Shown here in pieces: positions 8,886-22,100 of a stretch of DNA of 64,000 nucleotides. The notes below the pieces were generated by a model. That model did no database searches. It had not been told where the DNA came from and saw only the letters and a list, made by a program, of their open reading frames with translations. The position numbers and the translations under genes are program-made. How positions within the stretch are numbered: the first letter of the stretch is position 1; each line of letters opens with the position of its first letter. This stretch comes from Amoebophrya sp. A120 (lineage: Eukaryota > Sar > Dinophyceae > Syndiniales > Amoebophryaceae), in assembly GCA_905178155.1 (NCBI GenBank), contig CAJINV010000003.1, positions 11,229,737 to 11,293,736 of the forward strand, read 5' to 3'.

Positions 8886-11800
8886 ATGTTTCTATTGCTC
8901 CCCAAAACTGCAGCAACGGCACCCCACCGTCGGGGATTCGGGTCGCCATCCTCCGCTCCTGGTGGGCGAATGTCCCGGACGGACCGTGTGGCGCTGAACA
9001 ATCGGGCAGAGTTTGGTATGTTGCACCAGCCCCGCACCGCTGAGGAGAAGAAACAGCATCTTGAAGCTCTCGGCTCCGTGCCATTCGACATGCAGGACGC
9101 CTATCAGGAATGGCGCAGCGAGCAGCTCCCGACGAAGCAGAAGGGAAAGACAAAAAACCCTTTTCTGCGCATTCGCGACCGGTACACCTCCGAAAACCAC
9201 GCGCTGCAGTTGATGCTGCGTGCTTGTGTGGAGATTAATCTGGCCAGGAATAAGAACTCGGCACCAGCACCGGGTGGAGGTACGGGCACCAGCTCCAGCG
9301 CGAGCGCGTCTATTCTGTCGTCTAGTAGTGAAGCAAAGGATAATATTGTTGTTTCTGTTGAAGGAGACGAAGCCATGACTCGTAGCCCACTGAAATCGAG
9401 GCGCAGATCCCCGTGTGCATCTAGCTCCACGTCATCTTTATTTTCCGCATCCGCTTCATCTGTGACTATAGATGACTCAGGGAACAAGAACTGTAGCGTC
9501 ACCCGAGGAGTCTCAGGAAACACAGATTTACCCGGTGGCTCAACAGCTTTATTGTCGGCGTCTCCCGGCAGAAGTCGCGACGAAACCGATCGAGAAAACT
9601 TGACGCCTTCGTGTCTCGGCGATCTCTTGCGAGACGTGGAAGAATATGCACCGCAAATAGGTCTGATTGCTGGTGTGCAAAATAAAAATTGATTGGGGTC
9701 GCACGAATATTTGTAAAAGTACGTGCTCGGCTCTCGTACCCTCGGTCTCGAAGTTCGCCACGCATGTAGTGGTGGAACAACGCGGACGCTTGATCATGTC
9801 TCGCGGAGAAAATAAGCGCGACCTTTCTTGTATTTTGTAATTGCAACACGCATGTTTATACTGCATATACAAGCGCTTTTTGCCAAGCGGCTTGAAGCCC
9901 GTCTTTTTTGTCTGCCTGCTGGAGTATTTTTTCATTTTCTGTTTATTGAAAAGAAAGCCCGTTCAGAGCCAGACATATTTGCAGTCGTGGATATCAAAGC
10001 AGGATCAGAAACGCACGACGCAGCGGCACGTTTTCGCGACCGCAAGCTGTGGCACGACCTCATCGTTGCAGCCCGGCAACAGGCCACCTCCAGTCTCGAG
10101 TGCGCAATGGCGCTAAAAGCATTGATAAAGTCGGGATGTTTTTCCCCTCCAGACTCAGCAGCGGAGACCCTGCTCTCAGAGCGTGAGGCTTTCGCAGTCG
10201 AAGACCTTTTGTGGAAAGCCGTCTACGAGCTTGCCGGCGGGTCGGCCGGGACCAGCTGCTTCGCGCAGAAGCGCGTGCTGTTTCGACGCATTCGCAGGGA
10301 GAACGGGACCGACCGGCTTCGGTCGCCACACTCGCTCGTATATTGCTTCCACGCGTTCGCGTACTTCCAGAGACACTTACTCGCCGTCCCCATCCTCGGC
10401 CCGGCAAGCGACGGAAACGCTTGTGAAGATTCGGGTAGAGGAACCGCGGATGGCGCTGTGCGTCCGCCAAGACTCCCTCTGCCATCGAATGCTGAGGCAG
10501 ACCAGAAAGAAACAACAGCAGCGCCGCGCACTTCGCGGCAAAATGTTCGCGGAACAATAAAAACCCGTGGGCCATCAAGTGCAAGTGGAGTGCCGATCTT
10601 GTTGAAGCTCTGTCAGGTCGCCCGCAAGGAGGTCACGCGGCACTCCTTTGTGGCGGAACATCTGAAACTGTCGCTAGAGCTCGCACACCACTTGTCGAGC
10701 ATACTAACCTTCGCTGGTGACCAGAAGTTTTTGTCCTCCGCGCCGTTCGATTCTGGCCCGGAACAACAAGCGACGTGTTCAATTCCTCTTCCGCAGCTTC
10801 GGGACCTACTTCGTAACGTATTCGACCACATCCAGCAGCACGTGGCTGAATGTCGCAGAAACAACTTCGAAGGCCTCTGTGGCTTGAAAGCTAGCGAGAT
10901 CTTCTTTGTCGTCAACGCATACGGGAGAACGCATAAGCTGTTCCTCCCGGCGGATGGTGCCCAACTACAGCAACAGGCCTCACTCCGCACGGCTAGCAGA
11001 CCCGATTTTGGACGAGGACGCAGGAGAAACTTCCCTCACCAGCAGAGAGCCAGTCCACATCTTGCGCAGAACAAAAGTACGCCCGCAGTTCTTTTCGAAC
11101 GAGAGCGGGACTCCAGGGCTTACCTCGATATCAGCTTTAAAGGTTTCGGCGTCTGGTGGGGGTTGTCGTGCTAGTTTGTCACGTCTGTGTATCATGTTGG
11201 TAGCGTAGCGTAGGAGGATCATGAAGAGCCACGCATCTTCGGGAGTTTTCCAGCAGTGGCTCTGTGTTGAACAAACAAAAAACAATTTTCTACGTACAGT
11301 GCATGAGAAACCGAAGTCGCTTCTTCATTTCGTGTGGCTCTGACCCGAGATAATTTGCTGCGCAGTTATATCAACTTAAAGCCGCAGTGAGCGTCAGGGT
11401 CAGATATGCATGACCATACAACCTGAGTCTCTGTTGCCGCGGCGTTACTGTTCTCTGGCAGCATACAACAGAACAAGACTCCAACACAGACCCTCTTGCA
11501 GATAAGCATGATAAAGTAAGAGTCATTTCAGAAGTGTCAGCCGCGCATTTCTGACCTAGACCTAGATAGATTGATAAAATCGCTGTAACAAAATTCCCCA
11601 CGACCCGCAGCACGTACAATTTTGCAATGAATAGCTGAGGGACTTCTGCAGTTTGCTCCGCTCGTGCACAAGGAGCTTGCGCAATTCACTCCCAACCAAT
11701 TAGCGGGCATCTTGAACGCGTTCGGGCACACTTCCACTTTTTTGAAGGTCAGCGAGATTCTTGACGGCGATCGAGATCATCGCGCACCCCCGGCGCATCG

Positions 11801-13652
11801 TCCTGCAACTCAGGTCGCCACCTGTCCGAGTTGGAATCAGCAGCGGACGGAGCGGAGATTCGCGCGCGCGCTGGTGTCCCTCTTTGCAGAAGTAGGTTCG
11901 CACCTGTGCGGCCTTCTGGCGGAGGACCCGCGAACGGAGGACCACTCGACGTCGTCCCGGAGAGCCGCGACACCTCCTTCTAGTGCGAGGAGCCACGATC
12001 TCCTGCCCAACAAGCTGTCGCTGCGCAATGTCTCCGTGGTCTGCAATGCCTTTGCGCAAGTGGGTATCCAGCACGAGCGGTGGTTTGAGCTCATCAGTCA
12101 GGAAGGCGCGGCCATCATCGCCGAGGACAGCACGCGCTGGAGCGCGGGAGGACGACGAGGTGGTCAGTCCGAAGAACACCGCAAGGACCTGGAAGAGTGG
12201 CAGCGGCAACTGACGATGATTGTGCACGCATACGGAAAGTTGAAGCTTTCCCGGCAGCCCAAGCACCTGCCGTTCCTTCTCTTTTTGTGGGACCGTATCA
12301 AATTGTCGCTGAAGCAGGTCGCATCGGCTCAGTCGATCGCACTCCTGCTGCATTCTTTCACCAAAATGAGGCTTGAAGAGGACCAAGACAGCAGCACGTG
12401 CAGTGGTATGCTGCCTTGCTTTGCGGACAGAATGCTCGCACTTGTCAGTACTAGCGCGGCGCTGCGACGAAGTTCATCTTGCTCACGCACGAAAACAAGG
12501 AACACAATTAGCACACTTACGATCACAAGCTTCGCATACGCACTGCACAAGAACGGCCTGGCGTCGTCCCATGAAATCTGGGATGCACTGGCCGCGTACG
12601 TGGCCCTGCTCCCGGATGACGCTCATTTTTTTTTCGAGGAGGAACAGGAAAAGCACGAACTTCGTTTCCGTGGGCAGTCTGCCCCAGAACCCTTCGAAAG
12701 CGTGGCTGTGCTGTCCAGAAATGCAAAAAGTGACATGGGAGGAGACATAAACAAAACGAGGCGCATCCAAAGGGAAATAGATGGGGCAGTTGTTCTTGCA
12801 CAGCGCCACGGCTTGGTCCAGGAGAGAAACACAGGAACAGCAGAGCTACGTAGAAGTACCTCAACCTCTCACGAGAAGCCCCACGAAGATGTAGATCTGT
12901 TCCGTCTATGCTCTGCAAAAGCTATCGCACTCGTAACAAAATTGCAGTCATGAAGATGCGCGAGCGCCGCGACAAATGTCTTCTTCAAATCCGAGCTCAA
13001 GTAACTCATGTATCACGTTCGCAACGCCTAGCCCTAGTGGTAGTACTTTTGATGATCTTCCCAAAATGAAAATTTGTGCTTGTCATGTGAACTCTACTAG
13101 TGCGGCAATGCGATGCAATACTTTTGCAATGCATGCCATCACTTGACCCCCGGGGAATTGGCGAACCTCTGCGCCGCACTGGGAGGCAAACGTGGAGCGT
13201 CGGTGACAAGGTTTTTCCATCGTGTGGTGGAGACGGTGGAGGGCAGGAAAGATGGTCTCGATTGTGTCATTCATCGAATGAATTTTCTCGAACTCTGCAA
13301 ACTGCTTGATGCGCTAGCAACGCACGCGGAAGAAACCAGAGCCCGGCAGCAGGAGGAGGACCAGCACGCACAAGCGGATCCTAAGAGGTGCCGCTCCACC
13401 TCCTCCCATCAATCCTTCTGTCTTTCCGTCTGTGCCTCCCAGAACCTAGTAGCAATCCTCCAGGCCGCCGTGGTAAATCTGGCTGCACCAGCGACGCCGT
13501 TCCCGGCCATTCCCTACCGAAACTTGCTCAAAAGTTTGGAGCAGTTGCACCTCACCACTCTGTCAGAAGACTTTATGCAAGCTGTCGCGGAAAGAATAAG
13601 CGCAGCCAAGAAGCACGAGAAAATGAAAACCACTGCTGTGCCAGCGCCCTGA
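8886..13652 (+). CDS. Helical-repeat (HPR/OPR/FASTK-like) protein, probably organellar RNA-binding
   Basis: Proposed exons: 8886-9644, 9999-11128, 11639-12932 and 13101-13652; total 3735 nt, a multiple of three (about 1244 aa). Introns 1 and 2 are introner-like elements. Intron 3 has canonical GT(12933)-AG(13100). The C-terminal half shows a recurring helical motif about 35-40 residues apart: ILNAFG, VCNAFAQVGI, IVHAYGKLKL, LLHSFTKMRL, SFAYALHKNGL, LCAALGG, LLDALATH. This is typical of heptatricopeptide/octotricopeptide and FASTK-like proteins, which in alveolates act on mitochondrial RNA or rRNA fragments. No C-terminal RAP domain is seen. The ATG at 8886 starts MFLLLPKTAATAPHRRG, compatible with a targeting peptide, but an upstream exon is possible. 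The long Ser-rich linker in exon 1 is probably disordered. Confidence 0.65.
9645..9993 (+). mobile_element. Introner-like element (family B), intron 1 of the helical-repeat gene
   Basis: Starts TATGCACCGCAAATAGGTCTG and ends in the matching inverted repeat CAGAGCCAGACATATTTGC plus a short tail to GGATA. Removal with 5 bp keeps the frame (EVEE joined to AGSETHD). GT(9661)-AG(9984) also keeps it. Flanking duplication is weak. Confidence 0.7.
11129..11633 (+). mobile_element. Probable introner-like element, intron 2 of the helical-repeat gene
   Basis: Starts TATCAGCTTT and ends TTTTGCAATGAATA, the family B 3-prime signature. Removal with 5 bp joins RAYL to GLLQFAPLVHKEL in frame. The inverted repeat and duplication are degenerate. 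Confidence 0.5.
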
Positions 13653-14440
13653 GCAGCTCGCCTGTGCGCTCTTCTTTTGAGATAAGTTAGTTCAAGTAGT
13701 ATTCCTCCAGATTACGTTTGCCACCTCGGTTGAGCTACAAGCTGCACAAGTGAAACCTGCGCAATTGATGAGTACTGAAAAAAGAAACCATATCCATGAT
13801 TCATGCAGGATTTGCGAGTATTCAAAATCAAATATTACTTTATTGTGGAAGATAAAAGGCTGAGCCTTAAAGGCTCGAGACCACTACAGTCCGTTCGTAG
13901 TGAACCTGCCAATCGTAGGCAATTGATTCGGTCTTCTTGAGAGAAGAAGAAATGGCTCGTAATTTTTCTAGGAGATGTGTCTTTTCGGGAAAACCCGTGC
14001 AAAGGTTTGGTTTTGTTCGAAGGAGATATTTTGCGTATGGTCCTCTCCGCGTCTGTGGTGTTCGTTGAGAAGAGGACGCGCTTGTACTACATGAGGGCGA
14101 TTTATTGTCAGTGTCGGTGCAATCACGACCAAGTTGTTCTTGTTTCTGCATCTTCTTTCATTTTGCGCGCCCTGCAAGAGGGACGAAAAGAAGTCTGATG
14201 TAGGCATTTTCTTTTGATCTCGAACATCAAACCCACGAGGACAAAGCTGCGAGTGTTGATATCATCACGCGAGTGCGAATCAATGTACTTTATGGACCGA
14301 AGATAATCATGCGTATCTAGTTCATGAAAACAAAATCAACGCAAGACGAAAGGAAAAGGCAGCGCCGAGGTCGATGGACGTCGAGCAGGATGCACTTTTG
14401 CAACTTTAAGTGAAAACGGCCTCGCCTGGTTCGTTTTTCA
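13653..14440. other. Intergenic; one unsupported minus-strand ORF
   Basis: Lies between the helical-repeat gene and the cysteine-rich gene. A 94-codon ORF on the - strand (14151-13867) has ordinary composition but no recognisable domain, homologue or splice support, and I do not call it a gene. Confidence 0.35.
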
Positions 14441-17400
14441 ATGTCTCGGTCGAGCCACATTTTGCTGCGGTTCGTGGAGATCCTCAGCATCATCCTCACT
14501 GAGATTGATATTGAGACCCAGACTATCCTGAGTGGTCATGGTTCCTTCGATTTTCACAGGCTTTTTGTGAAGGGAATCCAGGTTTGCGATGCGAACTGCG
14601 CACGGTGTCGTGTCTTTGCCCACCAAGTCAGTGGCTGCAATCCCGACCGCAAGGTGCCTTGCCAGACTGGATGGCACTGCATGGAGTGCCGCCCGGGATA
14701 CGAGCTGTGGTTCGACCGGTGTTTTCAGCCCTGCCCCGCCGGTTATTTTCGCTACGGTTACCAGTGCCAGCGCTGCTCCCTGAACTGTCTTGAATGTACC
14801 GGACCGCACCCGCACGAGTGCATCCGTTGTGCTCCAACGCACATTTTCGACGATCGTAAACTCTGCACGAAGCGGTGCCCCGACGGGTTTTATCCGGCGC
14901 TCGACGATGGGAAGACGGGCGCGACTGTAATCTACCCAGATCTTGGTGATGGTCGACGAGAAACAGTGGACTACATGGGCTGCGGCACGTGTCATCACAC
15001 CTGCAAAACTTGTCGCAGCTGGACAGCAATCGCTTGCACTTCGTGCGACGCCGAGAGCTACTTTCGTCCTATCTTCTTTGCTGCAAACGCAGGCATCACC
15101 GAAAGACAGCCGCCAGGAACGGGCGAATGCGTAAAAACGCCAAATCTTAGGTATTTTCAATCCTGTTGCGCTTCCTAGATTCTGATCGTTAAGATGCTCT
15201 GTCGTGGAATACTTCTAGATGTTTACGCCAAATAGATCTGTATACTGCTACGCTTCTAGGCCAAAGCTAAAGCAGAGTAGCGTACTCGCGAGACAGCGTG
15301 CTCGCGTAGGGCTACTATGCAGACGAGTACAACGAAGCAGCGTACTCGCGAATCGCGTCGCACGCGCAGATTGCATAATTTCTTCATTCGCATACGCATT
15401 CCAAGAAGCAACAAGCTGCTAGAACTAGAAAGAAAGGCTTCGTGGATATCAAGTCATCTTCTGTATTCACTATATTAAGTCTCTCCATGATATTAAAAAC
15501 TTGCAAGGTTCTATCGCCGCAAGCCCGAGGATACGCGTCAATACGAGTGTCCAGAGGGAACGTTGGAGTGCGAATCTTCGTGGAGGGCATTTCGGTGCGA
15601 TCCCAGCACTCACTTCCCCCCTATCATTCAAGCCGATCAGGTTCCGTAGAAAATGCAAATATGTCCGGGTCTGCAAAAGTGCAACGCTTGGCATGCGTAT
15701 TTTACGTGACCCATGATGTGTAGTGTGTGTCCCAGCACCAAAGATGTTTTGCCTGCTCTTTCCTTTTGATGCCTATCCGGCATAGCAAAAAAACTAAATA
15801 TTCTCTCTACGTAGCAAAAACTGGACTCCTTTGACCGTTCACGGAACACAGATTTTTTCAGAGTCCAAAAGTGACATCACTCACAAGTTGTACCCTTCCA
15901 GGCCCAGACATGATGTTTGCACACGCATACTGCGAAGTGCCATGCCATTCAGCAGCTGGATCAGAGCTCCATCACCGCCGAAACCTACCTGGGCGACGCA
16001 GTGAACAACCCAGGCGCACCGTCGTGGTCGAGTGTGAGTGACGTCGCGTTGGAGGGTCTCGGCGTCATGACCGCGGCCGCTGCTGCGTCGTCATCGACGG
16101 TTTTACGGCAATTAGTCACGAAGTGGCTCCGCCGCCAGTTACACGAGCGAGACGTCAAGCGACAAACAACGACGCCTGCGCCGCTATGGGTGTGTCAGGA
16201 TTGAAATCGTCAAAGTTGAAATAGTTTGTCATGCATAAAATGGATACCAATTAGCCTTACAGTTTGTAGTCGGTGCATGACAAATTTTCCCGGTCCTGGA
16301 AGCGAGTCTGTCATGCGGTTTAGGGCAAAAGAGCTGCCTTCTGTCATGCTAGTTAGCAGTCCAACTTTTGACCCTTACCAGGACTATGATCTGCGTCCCG
16401 TTGGTCCTCTGCAATAGAGTCACTTTTTGATTTTGTGTCGCATTTTATGCATTACAAATTATTTCAACTTTGACGATTTCAAACCTGACGCTTCCATAGC
16501 CGCCCCGTGCAGTTTACTCCGGCGAAGGACCCACTTCTACTTCTGGTGACGATATTTCCTTGTCTGCAGTCCAGCACCGAAGTCAGCCGGCCACAACAAC
16601 GCCCGCGCCGCACCTAGGAGAGGCAGGTGAAACACCGCGTCTGCGTCGACGCGGCGGCGCCTCTAGCGGCCTTCCAAACCCACCCAGACCCACCGAGCGG
16701 ATTGCGGAAAGTAGGGAGGACCTTCTTCACGACGAGAACGAAGTAGACGAAAATGGAAATGACTCGGAAGAAGGGTCTTCATCACCACCGGAGGACGAGC
16801 CGGGCCTTGCTAGTAGAGGCGGTAGCGCAACAAGACCATCTTCTCCGGTGCCAGGGGAACAAGTCGCTGAAACTGCAACGGACCACACGACCACCGCTGG
16901 CGGGGGTGCTGTGGTGGCAGGTAATAAACCCAGTATGGGAATGCACAACTACTGCCCCTCAACCTCATCTGGATTGCAAAAATGCCAAATCCTGTCTGAG
17001 CCTTATGGCTGTGCTTGCATAACAAGTTCTGGAAGCCGCCCTCCAAACTGCACTAATATACTCCGTCGTGCGTAGATTCGTGATGCAAACAAAGACTGTA
17101 TTCTTGAGGTTGTTTCTGTTGCTAGAGATGCACTCGAAATGAGGGGGAGGGGGAATTGAGTACTCTCATACCCAGAGGTGGCCCACCACGACCAGGAACT
17201 ACAATGCCCGCTGAGGAAGAAGAACATGGACAAGAAGAAGACCAGAGGGCACACGGCGGCCAAGAGGAAGAATCGGACGCACTGCCAGAGGAGGTGAGTA
17301 ACTGGATAAATCTGCACACGTACGTGTCGCCAGGCAGTATTCTTGAGAAGGCCATCCTGAGCGGCGAGGCGGGCAAAAATCTATCCACCCTCTTTGGCGA

Positions 17401-17701
17401 GCTGAACCGGACACAGGCGGAACAGGTTTTGTACCAAGCCGGGAAGCGGCGACTGCAGAAGGTAAAAGAACTGCAGCAGAAAGTGCAGAAAAACACAGAC
17501 GCGAAAAAGCAGCACCGAGAACGAAAAGCGTACGATGGCAATGTGGAGCGAGTGATGGGCGCCGCGTCGCACCGGGAGCACCAGCGCCTTCCTCGAAAAC
17601 GAAATCGCTATAAAGGAAAGCGCACAAGGGCCGAGGTGCTGCAGGCTGAAGCTCAAGAAGCAGCCGCGATGGCAAAGCAAGCGAGAGATCAGCAGGGATA
17701 G
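14441..17701 (+). CDS. Cysteine-rich furin/GFR-like repeat protein with long polar tail
   Basis: Proposed exons: 14441-15150, 15508-15646, 15935-16184, 16504-16933 and 17176-17701; total 2055 nt (684 aa, frame closed). Intron 1 is GT(15151)-AG(15507); introns 2-4 are introner-like elements. Exon 1 has dense Cys pairs (CDANCARC, CMECRPGYELW, CQRCSLNCLEC, CIRCAP, CGTCHHTCKTC) in the spacing of furin-like/growth-factor-receptor repeats; exon 2 adds ECPEGTLECE and FRCDP. The remainder is Thr/Pro/Glu-rich, with Asp/Glu runs and a basic, coiled-coil-prone C-terminus (LQKVKELQQKVQKN). The Cys part implies an extracellular or lumenal domain, but I see no clear signal peptide or membrane span, so the N-terminus may lie in an upstream exon. 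Function unknown. Confidence 0.65.
15647..15929 (+). mobile_element. Introner-like element (family B), intron 2 of the Cys-rich gene
   Basis: Left end has ATGCAAATATGTCCGGGTCTG; right end has CAGGCCCAGACATGATGTTTGC and closes ...GCATA. Flanks TTCCG and CTGCG match at 3 of 5. Excision joins IIQADQVP to KCHAIQQLD in frame. Confidence 0.7.
16185..16498 (+). mobile_element. Introner-like element (family A), perfect 5-bp duplication GCCGC
   Basis: Inverted repeats of about 55 bp, TATGGGTGTGTCAGG... against ...CCTGACGCTTCCATA, both containing GAAATCGTCAAAGTTGAAATA. Flanked by GCCGC at 16180-16184 and 16499-16503. Precise excision reads TTPAP|PRAVYSGEG in frame. GT(16190)-AG(16499) also stays in frame. 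Confidence 0.9.
16934..17170 (+). mobile_element. Introner-like element, perfect 5-bp duplication CCCAG
   Basis: Starts TATGGGAATGCAC and ends ACTCTCATA, with imperfect inverted repeats sharing CCCCTC and CTCAT blocks. Flanked by CCCAG at 16929-16933 and 17171-17175. Excision joins VVAGNK to PRGGPPRPG in frame. GT(16921)-AG(17177), with a good CAG|GTAATA donor, also stays in frame. Confidence 0.85.
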
Positions 17702-19139
17702 AGCAGCACAAATTCGCCGAGTTAAGAGAGATCTTCACAGAAGAACAGCCAAAGAAGATAACTGTGGCTGATGTACTACGTGTTGCCAGATATATAGCTC
17801 GATGAAAAAGCGGGCGTGTTGCAAAACTTAAGGACCGTGCAAGAAGCCTAGCACTGCTTAAAACGCAAATCATAAGGGAAAAACCATGACGCGACAGCAC
17901 CTATGCATCTTTATTCTAGTACTCAACACGGCAGCGACACCGCGGCCAGCCATTCGCTAGGTATGACATGTTCTGATGCTTGTGTTCTACTTGGTGCTAG
18001 TGCACATGGTCGGTTCCTCAAGGTCGATCCTAGTGCTTTTTTGTTGCATGAAAGCGCTGTGTGTTCTGAAAGCCGCAGAGAATGTTAGCAAGAAGAAATC
18101 ATGGAAATGCCTCCTATCAGTCCTAGCTGGTCCGAGCGATCTATCAGAAATGTAACGACTACAGCGCTGACACATTGCTACCTCGTTGTTCGCGATGAAC
18201 AAGCAGTCCACGCTTCTTTGCAGTGCCGATACATCAAAAACCTAGCTGGAGTGAGTTTTCGTTCCACGCATTGGTGCACGTCGTGAACCAACAACAGTAG
18301 TACAACTGAGGGATTCATCATGTTCTTTAGCATTTCCGCAGAATTTCAATTTTTTTGACACAATAAAGAGGGTAATTTGAATAAACCATCTAGAAGTTGT
18401 AAGTCAAGTATAAACATAGTGGCCTTCATCAACAGACGTAGTTTCGCTACGGTATTTGTTACGAGGACTGTGACGCTTTACCTTTTCCATCCTCATCGCC
18501 CGAGCATGAAATGGCATGGGACAGCATTGCAGAACGAGAAGCGAAAGATTTGCTTTCTGACTCAGAATGGGAATGGCGCACTGAATGTCACCAGCAGCAT
18601 AGTCAATCTCATCCGAAGATGAAGATGGCCGCAAAGCAGAAATGCCACTCGATTGCCATTGCCTGAGGAGGTGAAGCTGACAAATAACGAAACCGGTTTA
18701 AGACGAGGTGGCACGACAAGGGCGACAATCTTCTGACTTTCCAAGAAAAGTCCCAGCTGGTTCGTGTTGCAACTTCCGGTCAAGAACATCCACTGTATAA
18801 TTACCTTGTTCCGCAATAGTAGTGTTTGCGATTGCGTTTGCGATACCGAACCCGACCTCAAAAGGTGGCAACTATTAAGGCCGCGAGACTACCGCAGCGC
18901 GTGCGTGTTTATCTGTGCTCCGAGCTGCACGGGGGCAACTACAGCAACGAAACACAACATCGCACTGTGCGGAGCTCCAGTAGCAGAAAGAAAGTCTCTC
19001 TGTCGTCCATCTTTCAAGTAAATTTGTGGCGGCAAGAAACACACAAGAGACGAGACCCGATACAAGACCACCGGAAATAAAACGGAGCCACAGCCGATCT
19101 GTCACGCCCGTGTCCTCGAATCGGAGCAACACACAGAAA
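17702..19139. other. Intergenic between the Cys-rich gene and the kinase
   Basis: No ORF above about 100 codons and no recognisable domain on either strand. It is expected to hold the 3-prime end of the Cys-rich transcript and the kinase promoter; no specific site could be assigned. Confidence 0.4.
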
Positions 19140-22100
19140 ATGTCCTCCTGGCTGAACTCGTTACTTTTCCGAAAGGTCTTATGGCAATGTCAGGGGTGAA
19201 GGTCTTATGGCAATGTCAAGGGTGAACTTTGAAATGTTAATATTTGCGAAGTGCTATAATTGCATGCTAGACAGTGTGTTTGTCCATGTCATGCCCAATC
19301 GCAAGGAGTCGTGCCGTCAGTGTTTAATAGTACCTGACGGGCGGGTGGAGCGGCTAGATGGACGCGTGACAGGTGCAGTGGTCCTTTTGTGCCTTGTATC
19401 CTCACGCTGCAATGCGGCGTCAAGAACAGGCCTACTGGGTGGTTTTTTCACGCACACGCGTTGCGGCAAGTTGGACACAACTGCAGGTCTCTCAGACGAC
19501 CGGTCGTCTTGAATTTATGCCAGTCAGCACCACTGTAGGACGACTTTCCACCTGGCGTTTCCATAGCTGTACACTTTTCCGAATGCCCAGGAAGTTGAAG
19601 AGGTTAGGGACCTCGCCGAAGTATCAAGATGTAAACTGCCCGTGCCCCGGATTTCTTGCAAAGTGTTTCTCGCAATGCAGCTGCAAGGTGCTTCGTTCTG
19701 CAATGGCAGTCGTGGGCCTTGGTTTGCATTCTTGTATCGATGCCTCACCGTAAGCCCGAAGAGTTGACTGAGCGCCACACACAGCCGCAAAATGAATACT
19801 TCGTATTTGGTTGATCTCGCGCCACGGTGCAGACGGCACAACGAACGGCACGTAGTACATCAATTCCAGATACATATTTATCAGTTAATATGACTAGTAA
19901 AAAATAAGTAGAAGATTAGAAACGTCGCTCCTTCTTCGTGATGAAGATGAACTGTAGCAGCACATTGCCCGCTTGACATCGGCGATCAGTGGCTAGAATT
20001 GCTGGCTGTAGCTCTGTGCTATCTTGGTCTCCTTTGGCAGTAAGGCTGCAAGAGTAAAGACTTTGCATTTTTGGGGGCAGAGCAGTGCCTTTCACTTCGA
20101 GACGTGGGCGGCTTTGCCTTTGTGTCCCTGTGCAGGGATCCCAAAACAGGGGATCAATACGCTTTGAAAAAGATGATCTGCCAAGACAAAAAGAAACTTG
20201 ACCTAGCAAACAAGGAGGTACTTCTTGAATCTAAAATTTATTTGCAGTAGGTACTAGAGAAGAGAAATTATGAAGTTAGCGGTTTGATGATGATCGTGGA
20301 CCCTAGTTCTTTTTTCTGGTTCTGGGCTTCCTGCTATGCTGCGACTTGTTGGAAGTGCAATGCATTTCGTGTTGTAGTGGCGTGGTGTCTTCTATTTCAT
20401 GTACCGGCACACGCGCTCCCGTCCCTCTCGAGCTCGCCGCCGCAGCCACATAAGTACTAAATACCTAGCGAGGTCAAAAATGACAAAACCATATCGAACG
20501 CAAAAAGCAAAAACTTCATCTCGAACATTTATCAACCATAAAGTGGTGCTATATAATCATTATTCTTTACCAGGTGGCCATCCTGGCTGCCCTACCGGAG
20601 CATAAGAACATCGTGCGCTTCTACCAGTCGGCTCTGATCGAGCTCGCAGCGAGCGGTGGAGGTCCAGTGAAAAAGGAGATTGTGATGCTTCTGGAGTTGT
20701 GCGACGGAGGCACGTTGCTCGATTGGATCCTTAAGCGGGGCCCACAAAAACGCGTCGAAGCCGACATTTTGAAGCCATTGCAGGACGTTTCCGAAGCTGT
20801 TTTCTTGCTCCATTCGCATAAACCTCCCGTAGTACACCAGGATCTGAAGGTTGAGAACATACTACTCGGCAGCGACGGCAACTGGAAGCTATGTGACTTT
20901 GGCTCCTGGACCAGTGAGCGCATCGACCTCACGAACGCGACGCGACAAGAAATCATGCGCAGGCAGGATCACTATGAAGAGCACGTAGCTGCCTCTTGTT
21001 TCTGTTTTTCTTTTTGATGTTTATTACATTTGCTGCAGCATTCGTTTCAAATTCAATGATATGAACAAGTGCACTATTTCGCTCTGGTGTCGGGTATCGC
21101 ACTTCACGCACCGCGATGCAGTTCGATTTTAACGCCAATTTTCACGTACTTCTTGCACCCGCAGGTAACGATGATGTACCGACCTCCAGAAATGGCTGAC
21201 TTGTACCAGAAACACATACTACACCTTCCAATTGACCAATGGCAAGTCGGATGCATCTTGTACACTCTGATGTTTTACAAGCAACCCTTCCAGGATTGCA
21301 CGGCACCGCTCGCCATCGCGCACGCAGGGTAAGCATTTTTCGTATCATTCAAATATGAGTATAAAGCAAATTTAAATTCTTGTCTTTATACTGTTAGTGT
21401 TACGGACGCACTATAGGTCGCGGTCGGCGGTGGCCTCTTTGCATGTGCCTCGATCGACAAGGGCAGAGGCAGAGCTCCGCCTGACAGTAGCGCTCAGATC
21501 ACTGCTACGCCTACTCACTACCATTTTACTTTATAGAAAGTATATTTTTCTAATTGTTACAGTGTATCTGCAGCAACTGTGGCTTTCAAGTCCTAAGTGT
21601 AAGATACGCGTCGCAATAAAAAATGAAGAAGCGCCAGCTATAAATTTAAATGAGTGCTGTGTGACAGATGACACAGGACGAGGACGCAGTGGTTGTTTGT
21701 GCTCACATGACGAACATCTGGACAGCAAGAAGTGGAGCCCCAAAATTGAAAGCAAAGAAAAAAAACAATCTTTACTTTTACAAAAAAAGTGCCCTCGTTC
21801 TCATGATGGGGCCACGTGTAGTTTTGTAGTAGTACTTCCATAGGCCGCTACCCGGACGCCGTCTGGCCCCAGATCGTATTGCATAGCTTTCAAAGGAGAA
21901 AACGAGCCCGAGTTGTGTAAGAAAGCCGCCCGGGCTATCATTGCGAGGGTAACTTCTCAATACGAGCAAGTGCCAGGCTTCATGAGTTCTGCAGGCCGGC
22001 CGCAGTCTGCGCATGCACAGTGCGCAGGCCGTGCCGGTGTTGCGCAGATACGCCGACGGGTAGACGCCCACGCGTCTGCGCGGCCCGTTGGGTTCCCGGC

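Noticed and set aside
13867-14151. 94-codon minus-strand gene
   Set aside because: No domain, no splice support, and against the direction of all supported neighbours; left as an unsupported ORF.
14438-15160. 240-codon ORF on the - strand opposite the Cys-rich exon
   Set aside because: The + strand carries the regularly spaced Cys motifs and in-frame splice continuations; the opposite frame has no domain and is a shadow.
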